A stretch of 64,000 nt of DNA. It comes from an uncultured Saprospiraceae bacterium. Lineage in GTDB: Bacteria > Bacteroidota > Bacteroidia > Chitinophagales > Saprospiraceae. The stretch is taken from assembly GCA_937959115.1 (NCBI GenBank), contig CALGAW010000022.1, positions 1 to 64,000 of the forward strand, in the 5' to 3' direction. Shown here piece after piece: positions 57,962-64,000 of the stretch. Below the pieces are notes generated by a model. That model worked only from the letters and a program-made list of their open reading frames with translations. It was not told where the DNA came from and did not search any database. A program made the translations under genes and the position numbers. The stretch's first letter is position 1. Every line of letters starts with the position of its first letter.

Positions 57962-58290
57962 TTTAACTCTTCTTCTCAAATTGATTTGTTCTCGAAAATT
58001 GGTCACTTTCTGAGTAAAATTCCCTTCTATCTTCTACTTTTTATATTCGAGGCTAAAAACTTTTATTTTTTCATTAAATTGAATATCAACTAGTTATAAT
58101 GATAAGTGAATGTTTTTTTGAAAACGCCTTGTGGAATTTTTCAAAAATTGTCTCTATATAATTAGAAGGATGTTTGTAACTGTTCTTGTTGCACTTGTCG
58201 CAATTTAGTTACAAAACAACCGCTTTAAATCAAGTTTTTAAATGAAAAAGGCCACTTTAATAAAAATTCAGTAACTTTTTTGATTAGAAA
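57962..58290. other. Intergenic region upstream of recA
   Basis: The chrA-recA gap is 408 bases and no gene is seen in it. TTTGTAAC (58173-58180) and GTTACAAA (58208-58215) form an 8-bp inverted repeat with a 27-base spacer, roughly 100 bases before the recA promoter. It is not a recognised SOS box. Confidence 0.45.
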
Positions 58291-58322
58291 TTTGGACTTT
58301 ATAAACAAAACAATTAGATTTG
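58291..58322 (+). promoter_or_regulatory. recA: recA promoter; sets the start codon
   Basis: TTTG at 58291-58294 and TAGATTTG at 58315-58322 are 20 bases apart, an almost ideal match. Transcription would begin near 58328, so the in-frame starts at 58280 and 58325 cannot be used and ATG 58370 is the start. Confidence 0.72.
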
Positions 58323-58369
58323 TAATGGAATTTAACAAAACAGATCAAAAAATTCAAAAAAAACGCAAC

Positions 58370-59437
58370 ATGTCAAAGGAAAAAGAAGAAAAACAAAAAG
58401 CACTTAAACTCACGGTTGACCGTCTAGAAAAAACATACGGAAAAGGGGTTGTCATGAAATTAGGTGACAAGCAGGTTGTTCAAATTGATACAATATCTAC
58501 AGGTTCATTAAGTCTTGACATTGCTGTTGGAGTCAACGGTTTCCCAAGAGGTCGAGTTGTTGAGATATACGGCCCAGAATCCTCTGGTAAAACAACGTTA
58601 GCCATTCATGCCATTGCAGAAGCTCAGAAAAAGGGTGGTATTGCGGCATTTGTAGATGCAGAACATGCATTTGATCGCTTTTACGCAGAAGCGCTTGGTG
58701 TAGACACAGAAAATCTGTTAATCGCTCAGCCCGACAATGGTGAGCAAGCATTAGAAATTACTGAAAACCTGATTCGTTCGGGAGCTATTGATATTATTGT
58801 GATTGACTCTGTTGCGGCCTTAGTGCCAAGAAGTGAGATCGAAGGAGAAATGGGTGATTCTAAAATGGGATTACAGGCACGTCTAATGTCTCAAGCATTA
58901 CGTAAATTGACAGGAACAATCAGTAAAACAAATTGCTGTTGTATCTTCATCAACCAGCTTAGAGAAAAAATTGGTGTGATGTTCGGGAATCCTGAAACCA
59001 CAACTGGAGGAAACGCCTTGAAATTTTATGCTTCTTTGAGACTAGATATCAGACGATCTGGCGCAGCCATAAAAGACAAAGAAGGCAATGTTGTCGGGAA
59101 TCACGTGAAAGTGAAAGTCGTAAAGAATAAACTTGCACCTCCGTTTAGAGTTGCTGAGTTCGATATTACTTACGGACAAGGAATTTCCAAAACAGGAGAA
59201 ATCATTGATCTTGCAGTAGAACACAATATTGTTGGAAAGAGTGGCGCTTGGTACAGTTATCAGAATGCAAAAATTGCTCAAGGCCGTGAACAAGCGAAAA
59301 ATTTCCTAGCAGATAATCCAGAAGTCGCAAAAGAAATCGAAGCAAAAGTAAAGGCAGTATATCTTGAAACTGAAGAACAAGAAGAAGTAAAAGATACGAA
59401 AGCTAGTAAAAATGGTGTGACGCAGCCTGTTTCATAA
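58370..59437 (+). CDS. recA: Recombinase RecA
   Basis: A 355-residue RecA: Walker [20 protein letters not shown] near residue 70, catalytic Glu in [19 protein letters not shown] near 100, Walker [15 protein letters not shown] near 143, loop L1 [20 protein letters not shown] near 158 and loop L2 [28 protein letters not shown] (in parts, near 197-220). It forms filaments on single-stranded DNA for recombination and repair. The start ATG 58370 gives [14 protein letters not shown], usual for the phylum, and is fixed by the promoter upstream. It has its own terminator. No lexA or recX is adjacent. Confidence 0.98.
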   Translation: MSKEKEEKQKALKLTVDRLEKTYGKGVVMKLGDKQVVQIDTISTGSLSLDIAVGVNGFPRGRVVEIYGPESSGKTTLAIHAIAEAQKKGGIAAFVDAEHAFDRFYAEALGVDTENLLIAQPDNGEQALEITENLIRSGAIDIIVIDSVAALVPRSEIEGEMGDSKMGLQARLMSQALRKLTGTISKTNCCCIFINQLREKIGVMFGNPETTTGGNALKFYASLRLDIRRSGAAIKDKEGNVVGNHVKVKVVKNKLAPPFRVAEFDITYGQGISKTGEIIDLAVEHNIVGKSGAWYSYQNAKIAQGREQAKNFLADNPEVAKEIEAKVKAVYLETEEQEEVKDTKASKNGVTQPVS

Positions 59438-59487
59438 ACTCATATTTCGCATATTCGCGTGCTTTTATAAGTAAACGTTACAAAGAA

Positions 59488-59516
59488 ACCTGACTCCCCT
59501 ATAAGTCAGGTTTTTT
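59488..59516 (+). terminator. Intrinsic terminator of recA
   Basis: ACCTGACT pairs with AGTCAGGT around an 8-base loop, followed by TTTTTTG, 50 bases after the stop. Confidence 0.92.
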
Positions 59517-59575
59517 GTATTTGTTGTTACAGCAGCGGCTATAGCAATAACAGTATCGAACGACCTACCTACTAA

Positions 59576-59591
59576 GGGCGAATTGCAATTC
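59576..59591. repeat. Palindromic intergenic repeat, copy 2
   Basis: GGGCGAATTGCAATTC, identical to 51245-51260. It lies 40 bases downstream of the CotH-protein stop (minus strand) and 60 bases after the recA terminator. Confidence 0.6.
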
Positions 59592-59630
59592 GCTCCCAGC
59601 AACACACTCAATGCATCTTGTGCTTACCAC

Positions 59631-62600
59631 TTATTTCGGAACGGAACTATATATTCCATTGTTGAATAACCAAGTTGCTTTATCACTTCCATTTACGTCA
59701 CCGTCAAAATCCAAATCGGTATTGAGGTAAGTCCCGAATTTACCATTATCAAGCACCCATTTCGTTTTGTCCGCCGAGTTAATATCATAACTAGGGAAAT
59801 CTGCTTCTTGATTGGCATCTCCTACATATAAACCCCATTTTGAATTTGGTACTAGCGCTTTTTGACTAAAACCACCAACGGCATATGAATCCTGTGCCGA
59901 GAAATCCCATACAAGCATCCGATTCGTAATTGCTACGGGTGTTGGAGTCATTGCTGCCATATGATTCCGGTGCTCTAGAACAATATAGTAAGAACCAGCG
60001 GGGATACCAGTAATACAAGATTCTAACAATTGAATTTGTCCATCCGTATAGATCAATCCTGCAGCCATATAAACTTCAGATGATTTCTGAATACTGGTTC
60101 TAATTGAAACTAGCACCCAATCAACAACATTTGCATTGTAATTGCTATCGTCCCATCCGACTCCTTCTAATCCACTATGATTCCAAGGGGCAACACTATA
60201 TGGATGACCATTCATAGCGGTATTGTTTATCATTCCTGGCAATAGCTTTCTCACTGTATTTAAATCGGAGATCATTAAGCCAGATCCAGGATCGTATGGT
60301 CCTTCTAGTATGGCCTTTAGGTCAAAAGAAATGCAGTATTCTGCGATATCTAGGGTGACAGTTGCTTGGCTGCACTCTGAAGGAAATCCGTCGTCACAAA
60401 CTTGATAAATAAAGGAGTCTACACCGAAATATCCTGGTGCTGGGGTATAAAGGAATCCACCATTTGGATATAACAACACCGTTCCAGGCCCAGAATACTG
60501 TGGTGTTACGTTTAACACTAATGCATTATTCTCTATGTCTGAGTCATTAGGCAACACTGTACCGCTGATTGCTTCATCCTGAATGCCATTAAACTGGTCA
60601 TCTACAGCAATTGGTGCATCGTTAACAGCGTTTACGGTGATATTTATTGTGGAAACACTACAAAGAACAGGAGTACCATCATCACAAACCTGATAGGTAA
60701 ATGCATCTTGCCCGTAGTAATTTGCAGAAGGAATATATTCATAGAGACCAAATGCATCTATTGTTGCAGAACCATTATTCGGCTGGTTGATTAAAGAATA
60801 AGTCAAGTCGTCACCATCAATATCATAATCATTTCCAGAAGCATCTCTATTCAATGTTATGTCTTCATTTGTTGTAACAAAATCAGCCACAGGTGTTGGA
60901 ATATCATTTACTGGAGTGATTGTAAAATTGACCGTAACTAAATCACAATATTGCGGCGTACCATTGTCGCAAACTTCATATTGAAACTGATCTGTCCCAT
61001 TATAGTTGCCGTTAGGAAGGTAAGTGAAATCGCCATTCGGGTCAATATTCAATGTTCCATTTGAAGGTAAGCTGTAGACTGGTAGTTTTACTGATAAGCT
61101 TTGTCCTTCAGGATCTGTATCGTTGGTTAATACATTGCCGCCTGCGTTTGTTGCATCCTCGGTTAACGTGTAATTATCATCAACGCCATTCGGTGCTGTG
61201 TTGCAATTTTGCACATTAATAAAGCTTTGTTCAGTTGTTTCACAATCATAATAAGTAGTTGTTACACTAATTAAAGCAAAACCAGCATTCGTAAAGGTGA
61301 CCGAAATTGAATCTCCTGTTCCTGAGGTTGGCGTCCCGTTTTGAACACTCCAGGTATGTGATGCTCCAGGTTGCGTATTTACTGTAAATGTTAATGGGAC
61401 GCTTGTACATGCAGGAGGCGCGTTATTTATTGTAAATGTGGGACAGGGCACATTTGCTCTTCCTGGTGTTCCATTGGGTGAATTAATGTTTACAGACGTT
61501 TCCCAAGAAGCAGCGAGGGCATTGTCCAAATTTGGAGCGATCAGGGAAAGTGTAGGGCCGTATCCATCAGGCTCAACTGTCCAAGGTGCATCGTCATCAT
61601 AAACGACATAATCTGAAAGGCACTTGGTTTCATTAAATAAAGAGATCCGTTCTCCACCGTTTCCAAGACTATAAGGAGGTTGTCCAATAAAGTTTGTGAC
61701 ATTAGGAAATGCAACCTTAAACTTTACTGTATCCTTTGATATTACTAAAAATGCTCCAGGACCAATCACTGTATTATTTTCAAATACATACTTATTTTCT
61801 CGATCGTACAACGTCCAATCTGAGATATTTACCGCTGTACTTCCAGGGTTATGTAATTCAATCCATTCTCCTGGATCAAACGACGCATTAGAGTTATAAT
61901 TGATTTCGTTAATCACAATTTGATCAGCTGCACCAGTACAGATACGAGAGTTAATTGTCTTCGGAGTACCACAGGTATTGTCTGATCTAAACCAACTCAA
62001 AGGGTCATTGTTGTTATAGAACGGGTTTAACAATTCAAGGGACACACCTCTCACATCTGCGGCTTTATCCCAGATTTTTAAATCCTTGTAGGCAACAGAG
62101 TCAATCAATACATCAAATTTTCCGTTGAGCCTGATTGTTTCTCCTTTATTATCAAGAGAGCCTCCATAGTCACCATCAGGGCTGAATCCATATTGGTAAA
62201 GAAATTCTACACTATCTCTTGCCACAACATAGTAGCTATAAGCTGCCAATGAAACATTAGGGAAGTTATATCGAATACCGTCAGAAAGGCTGAAATTTTC
62301 AAGATTTACAAGGTTTGGAGAATTGTTATAAATTTCAATAAACTCCTGACCACAATTATCACTAGGGTCGTATAAAAATTCGTTGATGACTAGGTTCGGT
62401 CCAACATAACTTACAGCGGGAGTAGGAATAATCTTAATGGGGTCTGACCAGTGACTCCATCTTTGCTGAGCATCTTTGTATCGAACTCTAATTTTATATG
62501 TTTTACCAGCTTCAAGATTTGCTGCTGCCGGAATAGTGTATGTATAGGATGGTGATTCTTCGCCGCTTCTCCATTTATGTTCTACTTCATAAATCGGTTC

Positions 62601-64000
62601 GCTTCCAGCATAAATTGGATTAGAGGGGTCGCTCCATTCTCCAACTCTCCATTCAAGCGCCGTAAAGGTACTAGATCCTGCGTAACTAGAATTCGTTAAT
62701 GTAATATTGTCTAATGCAGTAGATCCAGTAAGTGTAATGAAAGGTTTGGAAGGGATATTTGCATCATAAATTCCATGGTTAGAATTATTTTTTATGTAGA
62801 CATTTGTCCGATTATCAAGAAATGTTTTATACCATGCAACATGACCATCAAATGAAGTTTCATCGTAGTTTTGGAATGCATCCCATCTACTATGGTCTAC
62901 TTCAGCCCAGTCATTTGCTGGTCCGGGGGTGAATATCTTAGCGGCTTCCATATCAACTAGATACTCTCTTTGCTCTTGATTGAGTAATAAATCATAGTAT
63001 GAACGGAAGTTTGATTGAAAATCGATAAACATAGATACAGGAATATCCATATCATTTCTATAAACCGACGTAAAATTGGCGGTGCTTCTTAGAAACGAGA
63101 TTGGATCATCTTGCGGTGCGCCAAATGCGTTATCCATATCTCCCCACCAAGCATGATACTTTCCACTTTCAGAGTTATAATATTCACTATAGCTATGTTT
63201 TCCAATGTAGTTAATTCCATTCATTCCGAAAGCGACAGCTGCAGCCTTTTCTCCAAATAGCTTTGGCAGATCGCCATCAGATGTGATAGTGAAGGTGCCT
63301 CTGGTCTCATTGTAAGGGGCAAAGGTTGGTTGAGTACTTGAGTTTGCAAATTCTCCTTGATAGTCTAAAACCCTAAATCTTGAATCTCTATCGGTTGTCC
63401 AGAAGTTTCCTTCTGGCAAATCATGTTCTTTTAGGTAGTCACTATTAAAGTCTTCTTGTATTAGATATATTCCCCAGAAATCCCCTGCATTACCTGTTTC
63501 TGTTTGAGTGTCTACTATTCTTAAGATTGTATAGTCTGTTGATCTAGACAACCCACCAGAAAGTTCAAGCATTTTGTAAATTAGGGATTCTGGAAGACCG
63601 TGTCCTCCTAGGTCATTGACCCATGTCCCAGACAGTCTGATTTTGCCTCTTTTTTCATTGTAGGAATTTCCAAAGTCATCAACCGTTTCAAAAGTGTGTT
63701 CTTTATTCATGTCAAACTTCAACGCTGGCTTCACTCTTTGTCTTCTGCTGTTTCCTCCTCTTGGTCTAAACCTAACATGGTCGTACACTTTGCCTTCGTA
63801 CACAACTGTTCCTTCACCGCCGTAGTTGGTGCCTTGATACTGTTGAACGTTGTTTGAACCATTTCCTATAAATGTATCTACCTCGGTTTTCGTCGAAATG
63901 ACAGTGAAGTCTTCCATTGTAGGAAGAGTGGACAAGTTATATCCATTCATTGGGGCGTCACCATTATAAACATAATAGGCATAGTTACTTTCTTGAAAAT
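59631..64000 (-). CDS. CotH / lamin-tail / cadherin-like secreted protein with dockerin-like end (5' partial)
   Basis: The frame stays open to the right edge beyond the in-frame ATG at 63950, so the N-terminus is missing. Domains in order from that ATG: CotH spore-coat kinase-like domain ~1-390 (WGIYLIQEDFNSDYLKEHDL, metal site WWGDMDNAFGAP near 270), a fibronectin-III-like stretch ~400-510, two lamin-tail domains (VINEFLYDPSDNCGQEFIEI near 520; VINEINYNSNASFDPGEWIE near 670), a PKD-like domain ~850-930, three cadherin-like repeats ~935-1215 (VTNDTDPEG-type turns, YEVCDNGTP, YQVCDDGTP, YQVCDDGFP), and a C-terminal part ending with two dockerin-like Ca2+ loops (DINSADKTKWVLDNGKFG; DLDFDGDVNGSDKATWLFNN). 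No standard type IX sorting domain is visible. Surface or extracellular; role unknown. Confidence 0.9.
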   Translation of the reverse strand, partial: FQESNYAYYVYNGDAPMNGYNLSTLPTMEDFTVISTKTEVDTFIGNGSNNVQQYQGTNYGGEGTVVYEGKVYDHVRFRPRGGNSRRQRVKPALKFDMNKEHTFETVDDFGNSYNEKRGKIRLSGTWVNDLGGHGLPESLIYKMLELSGGLSRSTDYTILRIVDTQTETGNAGDFWGIYLIQEDFNSDYLKEHDLPEGNFWTTDRDSRFRVLDYQGEFANSSTQPTFAPYNETRGTFTITSDGDLPKLFGEKAAAVAFGMNGINYIGKHSYSEYYNSESGKYHAWWGDMDNAFGAPQDDPISFLRSTANFTSVYRNDMDIPVSMFIDFQSNFRSYYDLLLNQEQREYLVDMEAAKIFTPGPANDWAEVDHSRWDAFQNYDETSFDGHVAWYKTFLDNRTNVYIKNNSNHGIYDANIPSKPFITLTGSTALDNITLTNSSYAGSSTFTALEWRVGEWSDPSNPIYAGSEPIYEVEHKWRSGEESPSYTYTIPAAANLEAGKTYKIRVRYKDAQQRWSHWSDPIKIIPTPAVSYVGPNLVINEFLYDPSDNCGQEFIEIYNNSPNLVNLENFSLSDGIRYNFPNVSLAAYSYYVVARDSVEFLYQYGFSPDGDYGGSLDNKGETIRLNGKFDVLIDSVAYKDLKIWDKAADVRGVSLELLNPFYNNNDPLSWFRSDNTCGTPKTINSRICTGAADQIVINEINYNSNASFDPGEWIELHNPGSTAVNISDWTLYDRENKYVFENNTVIGPGAFLVISKDTVKFKVAFPNVTNFIGQPPYSLGNGGERISLFNETKCLSDYVVYDDDAPWTVEPDGYGPTLSLIAPNLDNALAASWETSVNINSPNGTPGRANVPCPTFTINNAPPACTSVPLTFTVNTQPGASHTWSVQNGTPTSGTGDSISVTFTNAGFALISVTTTYYDCETTEQSFINVQNCNTAPNGVDDNYTLTEDATNAGGNVLTNDTDPEGQSLSVKLPVYSLPSNGTLNIDPNGDFTYLPNGNYNGTDQFQYEVCDNGTPQYCDLVTVNFTITPVNDIPTPVADFVTTNEDITLNRDASGNDYDIDGDDLTYSLINQPNNGSATIDAFGLYEYIPSANYYGQDAFTYQVCDDGTPVLCSVSTINITVNAVNDAPIAVDDQFNGIQDEAISGTVLPNDSDIENNALVLNVTPQYSGPGTVLLYPNGGFLYTPAPGYFGVDSFIYQVCDDGFPSECSQATVTLDIAEYCISFDLKAILEGPYDPGSGLMISDLNTVRKLLPGMINNTAMNGHPYSVAPWNHSGLEGVGWDDSNYNANVVDWVLVSIRTSIQKSSEVYMAAGLIYTDGQIQLLESCITGIPAGSYYIVLEHRNHMAAMTPTPVAITNRMLVWDFSAQDSYAVGGFSQKALVPNSKWGLYVGDANQEADFPSYDINSADKTKWVLDNGKFGTYLNTDLDFDGDVNGSDKATWLFNNGIYSSVPK

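Noticed and set aside
58280-58369. Longer N-terminus for RecA (starts at 58280 or 58325)
   Set aside because: The recA promoter elements lie at 58291-58322, so these codons are upstream of or at the transcription start; residues are Lys/Asn-rich and unlike RecA.

Overview
The window is about 64 kb of a Bacteroidota chromosome. Evidence seen directly: a giant SprB-repeat adhesin ending in a type B sorting (gliding-motility C-terminal) domain, Bacteroidota-type promoters (a TAnnTTTG -7 element, often with TTG/TTTG about 20 bases upstream), almost no Shine-Dalgarno sequences, a 5-helix SdhC with separate SdhA and SdhB, and a Bacteroidota-style serine-palmitoyltransferase-like enzyme. The CotH / lamin-tail / cadherin-like surface protein ending in a dockerin-like repeat suggests Saprospiria (Lewinella-like) to me, but that rank is inference. 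I saw no rRNA, tRNA, CRISPR array, complete insertion sequence or prophage.

Layout. 1-6812: C-terminal 2.27 kb-residue part of a surface adhesin (start off the left edge) containing a strictly 228-bp tandem repeat. 7-16.8 kb: ion-pumping pyrophosphatase, a structured intergenic region with a possible minus-strand RNA, fused acyl-CoA mutase IcmF, two small minus-strand genes, then moaA and a TauE/SafE-type exporter reading apart from a 37-bp gap. 17-28.7 kb: PRPP synthetase, an acidic/lysine-rich secreted protein, a membrane patatin-like lipase, an M3 oligopeptidase, a membrane hydrolase, an SPT-like aminotransferase and a Na/Pi transporter. 29-39.4 kb is metabolic: gcvP, a fragment of an endonuclease/exonuclease/phosphatase gene, a two-domain rhodanese, monomeric NADP-isocitrate dehydrogenase and sdhCAB. 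39.6-44.2 kb: DinB-like, flavodoxin-fold reductase, 3-hydroxyanthranilate dioxygenase + YbaB, guanine deaminase and an ABC exporter. 44.7-48.6 kb (minus): LOG protein, an NtrC-like regulator lacking its HTH, a CoA-binding protein joined to pyruvate dehydrogenase E2. 48.9-59.5 kb (plus): recQ, rlmD, a signalling operon (hypothetical + hybrid kinase + single-domain receiver), chrA, recA. 59.6-64 kb: a CotH-domain surface protein running off the right edge.

How genes fit together. Isocitrate dehydrogenase, succinate dehydrogenase and PDH E2 supply core TCA flux; IcmF and gcvP handle acyl-CoA and glycine carbon. The two edge genes are large secreted/surface proteins with different C-terminal ends: a recognised type IX type B domain on the left, and a dockerin-like double repeat with no recognised sorting domain on the right.

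For the hunt, the strongest unexplained signals are non-coding: a family of about 22-base intergenic elements (five copies, two identical over 22 bases, one pair with apparent compensatory changes), a palindrome shared by two intergenic regions, a minus-strand candidate RNA with two mutually exclusive foldings, and start codons only a few bases from -7 elements, suggesting leaderless mRNAs. Among proteins, the homogenised adhesin repeats, the HTH-less GAFTSA regulator and the dockerin-like terminus stand out. I found no convincing multi-gene new defence or biosynthetic system.
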